From NCBI GenBank assembly GCA_022394755.1, contig JAGFCA010000095.1, positions 53,748-117,747 of the forward strand: a stretch of 64,000 nucleotides of DNA. The letters run 5' to 3'. The DNA comes from Candidatus Poribacteria bacterium (GTDB lineage: Bacteria > Poribacteria > WGA-4E > WGA-3G). The translations under genes and the position numbers were made by a program. The notes below the pieces were generated by a model, which ran no database searches, had not been told where the DNA came from, and was given only the letters and a program-made list of their open reading frames with translations. Positions within the stretch are counted from its first letter, which is position 1; each line of letters begins with the position of its first letter. Shown here one piece after another: positions 54,771-63,882 of this stretch.

Positions 54771-56987
54771 TTATTGATTTGGATATGATTTCGGAGTATA
54801 TTTAGGCATAGTATAAAATTGTCCACCAGTTTCTTGCGTAAGTATGGACTGAAAATCGTTCTCTTTCGGATGACCAACGACATAGGCAGTAATACCTAAT
54901 GATTTACATGTATCAAGTGCTTGCTCAATTGAGTGTTTACCTGTCGTCGGTTCATCTGTCAGGACAAGGATAAATCTGCGTGCGTATGGACTAAATTTCA
55001 TTTTTGGTAAACCCTCAACAATGGCATCAGTAAGATGTTCATCACCACCAAACGGGTCTTTCATCAGTGACTCAATTATCACTTCGTTGATTGGCATCTG
55101 TGCTAACACTGCACCATTGATTACTTTAATTGCGTCTTTTGCTTCTGCAAATCGTATGAGTCCGATTCTATATTGAATAGGTAAAATTGATAGTCTACCA
55201 ATGAGAGTACTTATTCCAAGCATAAGTGCTTGGGACTTTCCTCCCATGCTCCGACTGTAATCTAACATAATAACTATGTCTACAATCGGTTCAGATGCAT
55301 TATTAGATGCTGTACCGGGTTGTCCACCAGTATATACATTTAGTCTGTCTTCTTCTTGTTTTAATGTGTATATTTGGTTGTTTGACTGATTTTTAATTGT
55401 CCATCTCTTTCCCCGTTGTTGTGTGTTAGCTGTAGCATTTATTTCAAATCCCCAATTATCGGGTGTAATCCCTCCATACACATACAATTTATTCCCAAAC
55501 CTACGAATGGTAAAAACCTGACCGATATCGTAATCAGTGATTACCCACATATCATTTTTCTGTTTTTCTATTATGTCGGCATGATAGGAACGGAATGTAT
55601 GGTTCTTAAGATTTACACCATTTTTCCTAAATGCATCACTAATTTGTTTTAAGGGAATATCATCACCTTCAATTTCTAAATCGAATTTTAAATCCAGACT
55701 AAATAGTTGTTTGCCTCCATTTCTTCGTATGTCTGTCGCGATATCACGAAAGATTTTTAGCAATTCCTGATTACCAACCCGATTAGTTGGAAGTGATCCT
55801 GGATTACTCGTTCCACCAGGAATTTCCTGCCATAGACCTCCTGTAAACTGAGATAATTTTTCCTGAAATGGTTCAGGAAAACCGAGAATGTTCACCCGTA
55901 TATCTTGTAATTTACATTGGTCGATAACTTTTTCACGTATAGAATCCAAAGGTTCGTTTTTTTGTATGCTTGTTGCTGGTTCGTCAGTGACAAGTATAAG
56001 GAATTTATCCGCGTCAGGATGAAAATCAATAAAGGTTAATGTTTCCATCAGTGCATCAAGGGCATTTTCATCACCACTAAGTTCGGTTTTCTCCATTCTC
56101 CGTTTTAAGATTCCTACATCAGGAACAAGAGAGCGTGTATTAATTTCTTGACCATCACGTCGTACACTAAATTCTGTCATTCCTATATGATATTCAAGGT
56201 TTATTAAATCGAATTCATCCGTCATACTATATAGGTTTTTCGCTACCTGTTGTATGTTATCTCGCATACTGGCACTTGTATCAAGGACAAAGACAATGTT
56301 AACTTTATCAACAGTCCGTGTTCCGATGATATGGTCAGCAATTTTTTTGAGTGCTTCAGCAAAAGGATTAGTGGAATCAATACTTACAGTTCCCTTACCC
56401 TTACCACTTCCACCACCAGTTCCTTGCCCAATTCCATCACCTATACCACCAATTTCTGCACTACCAGTGGAGTTAAACCTATGAAATCCACTATCTCCAT
56501 CTCCTTTTACGCGTTGTCTTAGACTCTTTTCACCTGCACCTGATGTAATCTCAAATGGACTTGCGACTGCTTTTGGTATGGCAGTAGTGCTACTATTTAG
56601 TTGTTCTGCATGAGTTGTTACATCAGGCAAATTTGTTAATGTTTCAGAAACAGTTTCTGTCGCACTATTCAAGAGTACTTCCTCAGTAGGACGTACAGTT
56701 TCATCAATAGGATTTGCAGCAGCTGTTAAAGAAATATTCCGTGGACTAATTTCAGATAGCTCTTTTGTTTGTTTAGTTGTATTGAGTTTTTTCGGTTGAC
56801 GTTTGAGTGTGCGTTGTTGTCTTTCAAGAGTTTTTACATCGATTAATTCAACACCAACAACATCATCCATTTGAATAATTGTGTGTCTATAATAGTATAT
56901 TGTAAGGGAGATTGCAAAGCACATATGTACAATACCAGCGATGAGAAGAGCATTTAATGAACGTTGTCGATTTCTATAACGAATCAT
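54771..56987 (-). CDS. Membrane-anchored protein with two von Willebrand A domains
   Basis: 738 residues. The N-terminus has one membrane helix (about 12-33) and a linker with a TonB-like layout, including a Lys/Arg-rich stretch at 54-75. A Gly-rich hinge at 175-200 follows. The first VWA domain (about 226-425) has the MIDAS motif DTSAS at 236-240, FSVRRDGQE, GDENALDALM and ILVTDEPAT. A middle part has two strand-rich repeats (VFTIRRFGNKLYVYGG, IYTLKQEEDRLNVYTGG). The second VWA domain (about 567-735) has DYSRS at 576-580, GGDEHLTDAI and VLTDEPTTG. Both have complete Ser/Thr/Asp sets, so both may bind metal. Role unknown. Confidence 0.88.
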   Translation of the reverse strand: MIRYRNRQRSLNALLIAGIVHMCFAISLTIYYYRHTIIQMDDVVGVELIDVKTLERQQRTLKRQPKKLNTTKQTKELSEISPRNISLTAAANPIDETVRPTEEVLLNSATETVSETLTNLPDVTTHAEQLNSSTTAIPKAVASPFEITSGAGEKSLRQRVKGDGDSGFHRFNSTGSAEIGGIGDGIGQGTGGGSGKGKGTVSIDSTNPFAEALKKIADHIIGTRTVDKVNIVFVLDTSASMRDNIQQVAKNLYSMTDEFDLINLEYHIGMTEFSVRRDGQEINTRSLVPDVGILKRRMEKTELSGDENALDALMETLTFIDFHPDADKFLILVTDEPATSIQKNEPLDSIREKVIDQCKLQDIRVNILGFPEPFQEKLSQFTGGLWQEIPGGTSNPGSLPTNRVGNQELLKIFRDIATDIRRNGGKQLFSLDLKFDLEIEGDDIPLKQISDAFRKNGVNLKNHTFRSYHADIIEKQKNDMWVITDYDIGQVFTIRRFGNKLYVYGGITPDNWGFEINATANTQQRGKRWTIKNQSNNQIYTLKQEEDRLNVYTGGQPGTASNNASEPIVDIVIMLDYSRSMGGKSQALMLGISTLIGRLSILPIQYRIGLIRFAEAKDAIKVINGAVLAQMPINEVIIESLMKDPFGGDEHLTDAIVEGLPKMKFSPYARRFILVLTDEPTTGKHSIEQALDTCKSLGITAYVVGHPKENDFQSILTQETGGQFYTMPKYTPKSYPNQ

Positions 56988-57049
56988 TATGATCTCCTAT
57001 TAATACTATTCGTTTATTATTGTTATATTTATCACTGGTTAATGTAATC

Positions 57050-57078
57050 AGTATAACAAAATATCTATACAGAATCAA
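57050..57078 (-). promoter_or_regulatory. Promoter of the VWA gene (extended -10)
   Basis: On the minus strand TTGATT (57078-57073), a 17-base spacer and TATACT (57055-57050) preceded by TGT form an extended -10 promoter. The start point lies about 55 bases before the ATG at 56987. Confidence 0.6.
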
Positions 57079-57133
57079 GATAGATACTGTAGATGGGTGT
57101 GTAAATAAATTGTCAGTTTAGGTGTTTTTTTAA

Positions 57134-57513
57134 GTCTGAATCGCGGATTACACGGATTAGGCGGAGAAGAAGGCATGTTATATTTTTTTAATCCACGAAT
57201 CTGAATTGGACTTCACACATTTCGCCCACCTAATCAGAATCAGGAATTAGGCATCAGGAATCAACGGTATGAATGCCATTGGGCATTCCCGGTATGAATG
57301 TCATTCTGACAACCCCCGGGCATTCCCCCGGGGCTTCCCATTGTGTTATCTAAAATTCTATTTTAAGAATTAAATTCTCGTGAGTAAAATGTCGAAAAAA
57401 TCAGAGCAGTTTGAAATTCGGTGTACCCTATCTGAAATTTTCCGAACTATAGTTCGTGCAAAAAGCATTGTCGTAAAGTGACAAAAAGTTACACACCCAC
57501 AATAGACTTTAGG
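57134..57513. repeat. Dispersed intergenic repeat, copy B
   Basis: Shares ordered blocks with 9840-10390: CGGATTACAC, GAGAAGAAGGC, CTTCACACATTTCGCCC, AATCAACGGTATGAATG, the GAATGCC/GGCATTC hairpin (57271-57288) followed by CCCCCGGGG, GAGTAAAATGTCGAAAA, TCTGAAATTTTCCGAACTAT and TTACACACCCA. It is more compact than copy A. No protein is conserved across the two copies. Confidence 0.7.
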
Positions 57514-57804
57514 CATGATTGCTGAATCACGACTCATAACACATAACACCATGATGAATTCATCTTGTCTATAGAGAATTGCTGACAACTAACGAATTAA
57601 CTGTTCTTAATTTCTACAAATAAAAATGCAAAATATAAGATCACTATACACATAATTTATAATGTTTAGTGAAATATTATTGGTCTGTATTTTAAAGAAA
57701 CTGAGATTATTGAATTTATTGTAAGAATGAATGTAACCTTACATAATTTATTCCGTTGAAATTATTGGAAGAATATAGTAAAGACAAGACATAAGGAAAA
57801 TAAA

Positions 57805-58080
57805 GTGAATAAACAAACACCAGAATTCTATGAAAAAATAAATCCGTTGCTCAGTCTGTCATCAAGGACATTACGTTTATATAGTGCACTTGATATATTT
57901 CGTGTGAAATCTAATTCAATTGAAAAGCCAGATTGGTTTCGGACACCAAACAGAGACGAAATCCTTGGTAAAGTAGGTTTTTCGAAGGCAGATATTGATT
58001 CTGGAATTACTGAACTAATTGATGCTAATTTACTGCAGGTTCAAAATAAGAATCATGATCAATGGTATTGCCTGAAATAA
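57805..58080 (+). CDS. Small unknown protein, possible winged-helix fold
   Basis: 91 residues from a GTG at 57805 with AAGGA 7 bases upstream. The sequence is mainly helical, with TLRLYSALDIFRV and RDEILGKVGFSKADIDSGIT, then ELIDANLLQVQ and a final basic strand. This helix-helix-strand order looks like a winged helix but is not enough for a call. Its stop is directly followed by the maf gene, so it is probably co-transcribed with it. Confidence 0.65.
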   Translation: MNKQTPEFYEKINPLLSLSSRTLRLYSALDIFRVKSNSIEKPDWFRTPNRDEILGKVGFSKADIDSGITELIDANLLQVQNKNHDQWYCLK

Positions 58081-58086
58081 TTGGAT

Positions 58087-58665
58087 ATGCCACATATTAA
58101 ATCAACACGTTTGATTTTAGCCTCATCATCGCCACGCCGTGCTGACCTTTTATCTCAAATTGGACTAACGTTTGAGATTTATCCAAATGATATTGATGAA
58201 CCATCCTTTGATGGTTCAATTACCCCCGCATCCGCTACACAACAACTTGCTTCTATGAAAGCAAAGTCTGTAGCAGAACGTTATACTGATGGGGTTATTA
58301 TTGGCGCGGATACATTAGTTTCATTTGAAGACAAATTGTTAGGTAAACCTGATGATCCTGATCATGCACGCTGTATGCTTAAGAAGCTTAGTGGTAAGAA
58401 GCACGAAGTGGTGACAGGTGTTAGTCTGATTAATGTTGAACAATGTAAAGAAATATCTTGGACAGAAGCAACAAAAGTATATTTTAGGGATCTTTCCTCT
58501 ATGGAGATCGACGAATATGTCAATTGTGGTGAACCGTCGGACAAAGCAGGAGCCTACGGAATTCAAGGACGGGGAGCTGCCTTTGTTAATAGAATTGAAG
58601 GGTGTTATTTTAATGTCGTTGGACTGCCATTGGCAAGTTTGATAGAACATCTAAGTGATTTTTAA
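58087..58665 (+). CDS. maf: Maf-family nucleotide pyrophosphatase
   Basis: 192 residues from the ATG at 58087; a TTG at 58081 directly after the previous stop is possible. LILASSSPRRADLLSQIG is the hallmark N-terminus with the phosphate-binding SSSPRR. IIGADTLVSFEDKLLGKPDD carries catalytic Asp, followed by LSGKKHEVVTGVSLI, then DKAGAYGIQGRGAAFV. Maf proteins hydrolyse non-canonical or dTTP/UTP nucleotides and are linked to septum inhibition. It is followed after 4 bases by an IolB-like gene. Confidence 0.93.
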   Translation: MPHIKSTRLILASSSPRRADLLSQIGLTFEIYPNDIDEPSFDGSITPASATQQLASMKAKSVAERYTDGVIIGADTLVSFEDKLLGKPDDPDHARCMLKKLSGKKHEVVTGVSLINVEQCKEISWTEATKVYFRDLSSMEIDEYVNCGEPSDKAGAYGIQGRGAAFVNRIEGCYFNVVGLPLASLIEHLSDF

Positions 58666-58669
58666 TCTG

Positions 58670-59296
58670 ATGCATATAATTAACAATGATTTTCCAATTG
58701 ATGGATATACCCAAATTCTAAGTAGAGGTGACCATGGGATCGAATCCTTAGAATTTGCGTTACTCAATCTTAGAGCGGATTCGACATATTCTGGTGATAC
58801 AGACGATTGTCAAGTTGTCTTGGTAACACTGGGTGGAAAGTGTAAATTATTGGTTGGTCATAATGGAAACAAAGCTATCGGACTATTAGGCAATAGACCG
58901 AATGTTTTTTCTGGTAGAGCTTCAGTAGCGTTTATACCCCACCATACAACTTTTGAGATTATTACAACAGATGAAAGTATTGAAATTGCTGTTTTTAGAA
59001 AAACTTCACATTTAGATACAGCCGCAGTGATATCTAACCTTTATCTAAATGAAGATACTTCGCAATATGGTATAAAAATTGATGAATCAAAGATATTGTA
59101 TGAAAGCATTGGGGAAAGTATCTGTTTCTATCGATTTCAGCATGAAAATGATAGTGCTGCAGTCAAATTGATAGAACCCGATAAACAATCGGCGCGAATC
59201 GTTCTGAGCAACAACGATCTAATTTGCTTACCAGACCTAACCCGCACCAATTTACTTTCTTATCAAGGTAACTGTTACCAACTAAGTGTTTCTTAG
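58670..59296 (+). CDS. IolB/KduI-like protein, short
   Basis: 208 residues from the ATG at 58670; an overlapping GTG at 58655 is possible. A cupin-type pattern is seen: LEFALLNLRADSTYSG, VVLVTLGGKCKLLVGH, then GRASVAFIPHHTTFEIITTD, which resembles the N-terminal cupin of IolB (5-deoxy-glucuronate isomerase) and KduI. The second cupin with the metal-binding His cluster is not evident, and the length is about 60 residues below the family norm. It may be a degenerate or reduced homologue. The stop codon abuts the stop of yajC on the other strand. Confidence 0.6.
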   Translation: MHIINNDFPIDGYTQILSRGDHGIESLEFALLNLRADSTYSGDTDDCQVVLVTLGGKCKLLVGHNGNKAIGLLGNRPNVFSGRASVAFIPHHTTFEIITTDESIEIAVFRKTSHLDTAAVISNLYLNEDTSQYGIKIDESKILYESIGESICFYRFQHENDSAAVKLIEPDKQSARIVLSNNDLICLPDLTRTNLLSYQGNCYQLSVS

Positions 59297-59605
59297 TTAT
59301 TCCCCTTCAATTAATTCTCCACCTTTCTTAACAAATGCTATAGCACTATGGGATATATTCACTTTAATATCCTGACTATTCATTTCTCCAACTGAAATAA
59401 CCACAACCTTCTTATCGTTACTGATCCCTAATATCTTTCCGTGAAGACCTCCATTAGTGACAATTTCATCACCTTTTGTTAGATTTTGTAGCATATTCTG
59501 ATGTTTTTTACGCCTTTTATTCTCTGGTCGAATCATTAGGAAATATACGATTGCAACCATTGGAACAAGCATAAATAACATACTAAATAGAGGATTACCT
59601 TCCAT
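59297..59605 (-). CDS. yajC: Sec translocon accessory subunit YajC
   Basis: 102 residues. An N-terminal membrane helix at about 6-24 (LFMLVPMVAIVYFLMIRP) is followed by RPENKRRKKHQNMLQNLTKG, DEIVTNGGLHGKILGI and ISHSAIAFVKK. This is the standard YajC pattern, part of the SecDF-YajC complex that aids protein export. It is last in the yebC-ruvCAB-queA-yajC series. Its stop directly adjoins the stop of the IolB-like gene, without terminator. Confidence 0.93.
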   Translation of the reverse strand: MEGNPLFSMLFMLVPMVAIVYFLMIRPENKRRKKHQNMLQNLTKGDEIVTNGGLHGKILGISNDKKVVVISVGEMNSQDIKVNISHSAIAFVKKGGELIEGE

Positions 59606-59626
59606 AAACTGTTTCTCCTTTCATAT

Positions 59627-60655
59627 TTATATAATAAGCATTGCATCACCATAACTATAGAAACGATACTGGTGTTTTAATGCTTCCTCATAAGCCTTTT
59701 GAATAAGTGTTGTTTTAGCAAAAGCACTTACGAGCATAAGTAATGTTGATTTTGGTAGATGGAAGTTTGTTAATAAGACATCTACCACCTTGAATTTATA
59801 GCCAGGATAAATGAATAAGTCACTATATCCATCATAACGATTAACTGTACAAGAATCTGATGCGGATTCTAAGGCACGTACGACAGTTGTACCGATTGCA
59901 ATAATCTTTTTCCCATTCTCACGAGCCATTTGAATTCGTTGTGCTTCTACACTTGATAGGTTGATATATTCTTCATGCATTTTATGGGTTTCGACATTTT
60001 CAACTTTAACGGGTTGAAATGTCCCAATCCCAACATGTAATGTTAATTTTGCCATATCAACACCTTTGGATTTTATTTCATCTAACAGATTAGTGGTAAA
60101 ATGCAATCCTGCCGTTGGTGCTGCAATTGCCCCTTCTGATGTTGCATAAACTGATTGGTATCGTACCCTATCATCTTCAGTAGCTTGCCGTCTTATGTAT
60201 GGGGGTAATGGAATTACCCCTACCTGTGCGAGAATAGTAAAGAAATCACCATCGTATGAAAAGTCTACCAGACAATGTCCATTATCTAATAAGTCCAAGA
60301 CCTTTGCCAGCAATATTCCCTCACCAAAGATTAATTCAGTACCAATCTTCAAACTTCGTCGAGGTTTTGCCAAGACTTCCCATGTGTTCTTTTCTTGCTC
60401 TTGAATTAAGAGTAATTCAATTTTTCCACCCGTAATACTTTTATTTCCCATTAACCTTGCCGGGATTACTTTGGTATCATTCAGGACCATCAGTGAATTT
60501 TTAGGTAAGAATTCACCTATTTTATTAAATCGAGTATGTTCTATTTCACAAGTCTCTTTATCAACCACCATGAGACGGGATTCATCACGACGTTCCAACG
60601 GTGTTTGTGCAATCCTATTAGGAGGAAGTTCGTAGTTGAAATCTGTAAGTTTCAT
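59627..60655 (-). CDS. queA: tRNA preQ1(34) S-adenosylmethionine ribosyltransferase-isomerase
   Basis: 342 residues, full length. Landmarks are FNYELPPNRIAQTPLERRDE, SLMVLNDTKVIPARLMGNK, GKIELLLIQE, EGAIAAPTAGLHFTTNLLDE, VGIGTFQPVKVENVETHKMH, TNFHLPKSTLLMLVSAFA and FYSYGDAMLI. QueA makes epoxyqueuosine from preQ1 in the wobble position of GUN tRNAs. It lies 21 bases before yajC and 38 bases after ruvB. Confidence 0.96.
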   Translation of the reverse strand: MKLTDFNYELPPNRIAQTPLERRDESRLMVVDKETCEIEHTRFNKIGEFLPKNSLMVLNDTKVIPARLMGNKSITGGKIELLLIQEQEKNTWEVLAKPRRSLKIGTELIFGEGILLAKVLDLLDNGHCLVDFSYDGDFFTILAQVGVIPLPPYIRRQATEDDRVRYQSVYATSEGAIAAPTAGLHFTTNLLDEIKSKGVDMAKLTLHVGIGTFQPVKVENVETHKMHEEYINLSSVEAQRIQMARENGKKIIAIGTTVVRALESASDSCTVNRYDGYSDLFIYPGYKFKVVDVLLTNFHLPKSTLLMLVSAFAKTTLIQKAYEEALKHQYRFYSYGDAMLII

Positions 60656-60693
60656 TTACTGATAAAGAATCGTGATAACATAAGGATGGACGA

Positions 60694-61707
60694 TTAGGAT
60701 AGGTGATTATCAAAAAGAGAAGGTTGGCTATGTGTTGTATATCCAAAATACTTATATGCTGTATCTGTTGCAACACGTCCACTTGGTGTTAGCATTATAA
60801 AACCTTCTTTAATATAGTGGGGTTCGTATACTTCACGTATAGTAATTTCATCTTCACTTAATGCGACTGCCAAAGCCTTTAATCCTGCTCTTCCTTTAAA
60901 CTTTTCAATGAGTGATTGAAAATATGCATAGTCTTGTGAATCTAACCCGCGTTCATCAATACCAAAAAACTCAAGAGCTTCTTCAACTACCTCAAGAGTC
61001 AAAACACCTTCACTTTTTACCTCAGCATAGTCACGAACGTTAGCCAGAAGTTTATTTGCTGTCCGCATTGTTCCACGGGATCTTAGTGCTAATGCATATT
61101 CTGCATCTTCATCGATTTGAATATTCAATTTTCCACTGTTTATACGTATAGCTTGTTGTATATCTTCTGGTTCATAATAATCAAGATGAATGTGAATTCC
61201 AAATCTTGCCCGAAAAGGACCAGCCAACAATCCTTCTCTTGTAGTTGCTCCGACAAGCGTAAATTCAGAGACACCAACCTGAACAACATCTGAACCAGGA
61301 CCTTGACCGATTGATAAATCAAGGACATAATCCTCAAGAACGGGATATAGGGATTCTTGAACATTTACCTTAATTCTATGAATTTCGTCAATGAATAATA
61401 TATCTCCTTTCTCAAGGTTAGTCAATGTAGTAGCTAAATCAAGGCGTTCCATGATAGTGCCGATAGCTTGTTTAAAGTTAGTTCCAAATTCATTTGAGAT
61501 AATTTTTGCAAGAGTGGTTTTCCCAAGTCCTGGTGGACCAACGAGTAAGACATGCTCAATTACATCTCCTCTGGTTTTCGCTGCTTCAATGTGAATCCGT
61601 AATTGTTCCTTGGCTTGATCCTGTCCGATAAATTCACTCAATGATTCAGGACGTAGACTATATCCTAATTCATCTTCGGTGGTATCGTGAATATCGTATT
61701 TTTCCAT
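60694..61707 (-). CDS. ruvB: Holliday junction branch migration ATPase RuvB
   Basis: 337 residues. RPESLSEFIGQDQAKEQLRI, Walker A LLVGPPGLGKTTLAKIIS, Walker B ILFIDEIHRI, LVGATTREGLLAGPFRARFG with sensor and Arg finger, SRGTMRTANKLLANVRDYA with sensor 2, and GLKALAVAL in the winged-helix domain. Several otherwise invariant spots differ: the usual GPAL after Walker A is absent (NFKQAIGTIMERLD) and the usual RLPRVEE after Walker B is RIKVNVQE. It is a divergent but complete RuvB. AGGTAACAAG precedes the ATG. Confidence 0.93.
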   Translation of the reverse strand: MEKYDIHDTTEDELGYSLRPESLSEFIGQDQAKEQLRIHIEAAKTRGDVIEHVLLVGPPGLGKTTLAKIISNEFGTNFKQAIGTIMERLDLATTLTNLEKGDILFIDEIHRIKVNVQESLYPVLEDYVLDLSIGQGPGSDVVQVGVSEFTLVGATTREGLLAGPFRARFGIHIHLDYYEPEDIQQAIRINSGKLNIQIDEDAEYALALRSRGTMRTANKLLANVRDYAEVKSEGVLTLEVVEEALEFFGIDERGLDSQDYAYFQSLIEKFKGRAGLKALAVALSEDEITIREVYEPHYIKEGFIMLTPSGRVATDTAYKYFGYTTHSQPSLFDNHLS

Positions 61708-61780
61708 CTTGTTACCTGATCATTAATACAGAGAATAGTGTAAGGGAATTATGTTTTGAAATTAGATTGAATGTCATAAA

Positions 61781-62377
61781 CTAATTTCTTATATATCGGA
61801 GGGCTTCTTTCATTAAGGAGTCTCGTTCAGAGGAATCACCAAGTGTTTTTTGTGCTTTCTCAACAGCTTGTTCAGCCTCAATTGATGAAGCACCCAGATT
61901 GATTAAGACATCTATGACGGCTTGTTGATCTGAACCGGAAGTAAGTACTTCGACTTTTTCTTCTAATTTTACTTTTGCAATTTTCTTTTTCAATTTCAAG
62001 ATTAATAACTGTGCGATTTCTTTGCTTACGCGAGGAACACGCATCAAGACGGGTATATTATCTCTCATCACAGCTTGTTGGAATTGTGAAGGAGATAATC
62101 TTGTAACAATGTTCTGTGCTAATGCGGGACCTACACCTTTAACGGTCAAAGCTAATTTGAATATTCGCAATTCATCACCTGAAGTAAAACCGTATAGTTT
62201 TATGTCATTATCTCTACTCTGACTGTAATGAGTGTAAAAGGATATTGGTTCTCCGACAGAAGGTAATTCATCAATTGTCTTGGATGCAACTTCCACCACA
62301 TAACCGATCCCGTTAACATCCACCACAACCTCCTTTTCACCTATATCCAAAAGAGTGCCATTGACATAAGCAATCAT
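61781..62377 (-). CDS. ruvA: Holliday junction-binding protein RuvA
   Basis: 198 residues. The N-terminal OB fold starts MIAYVNGTLLDIGEKEVVVD and GIGYVVEV, then HYSQSRDNDIKLYGF. The tandem helix-hairpin-helix region has LALTVKGVGPALAQNIVTRL and VPRVSKEIAQLLILKLKKKI. The last 50 residues are domain III (AVIDVLINLGASSIEAEQAV), which contacts RuvB. The ATG overlaps the ruvC stop by 4 bases (ATGA), implying coupled translation. Confidence 0.95.
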   Translation of the reverse strand: MIAYVNGTLLDIGEKEVVVDVNGIGYVVEVASKTIDELPSVGEPISFYTHYSQSRDNDIKLYGFTSGDELRIFKLALTVKGVGPALAQNIVTRLSPSQFQQAVMRDNIPVLMRVPRVSKEIAQLLILKLKKKIAKVKLEEKVEVLTSGSDQQAVIDVLINLGASSIEAEQAVEKAQKTLGDSSERDSLMKEALRYIRN

Positions 62378-62910
62378 ACTGAAGAGTTTTCCTTATTGTT
62401 TTCCAAGCGTTTTGATGTGATTGATTCTCTAAGGTTTAAAAGTTTATGGGACCGAGCATGACAAATTGCTAATGCCAAAGCATCTGCTGCATGATCAGGC
62501 TTAGGTAATTCTTTTAGTTTTAATAAAGTTTGAACCATTCTCTGAACTTGTATTTTTTGTGCTTTACCATACCCAACAACGGATTGTTTTACTTGCAGGG
62601 GAGTATATGTTGTGACGGGAGAGTTTGTATTTGCACCTGCTAATTTTACAATTCCTTTTACTTCCCCAACAACGAATGCATTGTTTATATTCTTATTGAA
62701 GAATATATCTTCAAGAACCACCTCTTCTACTTTAAATTGATCAATCAGTTCTAAAATGGTATCATAAATGATTTTTAATCGTATTTCAGTTTTATCTTTG
62801 GGGCTGGTTTTGAGATGACCATAATGCAGAGGTTGCACTTTATTAGAAATAGACTTTACGATGCCGTATCCAGTATTTGCGATTCCGGGGTCGATTCCAA
62901 GAATTATCAT
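62374..62910 (-). CDS. ruvC: Holliday junction resolvase RuvC
   Basis: 178 residues. ILGIDPGIANTGYGIVK has the first catalytic Asp, VVLEDIFFNKN the Glu, QSVVGYGKAQKIQVQRMVQT the DNA-binding helix and PDHAADALALAICHAR the last Asp. A C-terminal basic tail is present. RuvC cuts junctions made by RuvAB. It overlaps ruvA by 4 bases and starts 16 bases after the yebC stop. Confidence 0.95.
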   Translation of the reverse strand: MIILGIDPGIANTGYGIVKSISNKVQPLHYGHLKTSPKDKTEIRLKIIYDTILELIDQFKVEEVVLEDIFFNKNINNAFVVGEVKGIVKLAGANTNSPVTTYTPLQVKQSVVGYGKAQKIQVQRMVQTLLKLKELPKPDHAADALALAICHARSHKLLNLRESITSKRLENNKENSSV

Positions 62911-62926
62911 TCAGATATATCCCTAC

Positions 62927-63673
62927 TTAAGCTGCAGCTTCAAGAATATCGTCAGGGATATCAAAGTTTGCATAGACCTTTTGTACATCGTCAAGTTCAT
63001 CAAGAGCGTCCATTAGTTTAAGCATACGCTCTGCTTCTTTCCCCTCAAGTTTTACAGTGTTCTGAGGAATCATACTTAGTTCAGCTAATTGAACATCCGC
63101 CTCAGTCGTCTGAATTGCTGTAACAACATTGTCAAACTGATCAAAAGGAGTAATAACTTCAAAAGCGTTTTCTAATGATGTGATATCTTCTGCTCCTGCA
63201 TCTGCAGCAACTAAAAACAGGTCATCTTCTTCAATGGTGTTTGCGTCAACAACTATGAGGCCACATTTGTCGAATCCCCATGCGACACACCCTCGCTCAC
63301 CAATTCTACCTTCATATTTCCCTAATGTATGTCGTATATCTGCGATTGCGCGATTCTTGTTATCGGTAATCACCTCAATCATTAAGGCAACACCACCAGG
63401 TCCATATCCTTCATATACAATTTCTTCAATTGATTCACCCTCAAGATCACCTGTTCCGCGAAGGATTGCTTTGTCAATGTTATCGCTTGGAACATTACTT
63501 GATTTCGCTGTGGCAATAGCGGTTCTTAATCGAGGGTTCATGTCAACATCACCACCACCCAAACGTGCGGCAGCAGTAATTTCTTTGACTAATTTAGAAA
63601 ATAATTTACCTCGTTTAGAATCGTTTGCTGCTTTCTTATGTTTTATTGTTGACCATTTAGAGTGTCCTGACAT
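62927..63673 (-). CDS. yebC: YebC/PmpR-family protein
   Basis: 248 residues, full length. MSGHSKWSTIKHKKAANDSK is the signature start, followed by RGKLFSKLVKEI, AIATAKSSNVPSDNIDKAIL, EEIVYEGYGPGGVALMIEVI and TDNKNRAIADIRH. YebC-type proteins were described as DNA-binding regulators and more recently as factors that ease translation through proline stretches. It heads yebC-ruvC-ruvA-ruvB-queA-yajC, a common order. Confidence 0.94.
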   Translation of the reverse strand: MSGHSKWSTIKHKKAANDSKRGKLFSKLVKEITAAARLGGGDVDMNPRLRTAIATAKSSNVPSDNIDKAILRGTGDLEGESIEEIVYEGYGPGGVALMIEVITDNKNRAIADIRHTLGKYEGRIGERGCVAWGFDKCGLIVVDANTIEEDDLFLVAADAGAEDITSLENAFEVITPFDQFDNVVTAIQTTEADVQLAELSMIPQNTVKLEGKEAERMLKLMDALDELDDVQKVYANFDIPDDILEAAA

Positions 63674-63882
63674 AATCTGTTTCCTTTCTTATAATTCATT
63701 CCACAACATGGAAAATGTCTGTCCAAGGTATATACAGAGAAGTATGGTGAAGTTGTCATAATACACTGATAGTATATCATAAAGTGGTAAGTTATTCAAA
63801 GAAAATACACCTTTATCACGGTTATTTAGTTTTAAGAATCTCTCGTTAATGTGTGTTACTTAGAGTTTATCTTGTAGATTAG

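Larger units (their letters stand above)
56988..57804. other. Gene-free region with promoter and dispersed repeat copy B
   Basis: The 817 bases contain the VWA-gene promoter (57050-57078) and the second copy of the dispersed repeat (57134-57513). The stretch from about 57520 to the small gene at 57805 is AT-rich with no signal that I recognise beyond AAGGA before the GTG. Confidence 0.6.

Noticed and set aside
57370..57588. Leftward 72-codon open frame over repeat copy B
   Set aside because: Composition is unlike real genes here, and the matching part of copy A does not encode a similar protein.
63180..63761. Long rightward open frame (193 codons) opposite yebC
   Set aside because: It is antisense to a full-length, confidently recognised YebC gene and has Ser/Pro-rich shadow composition.
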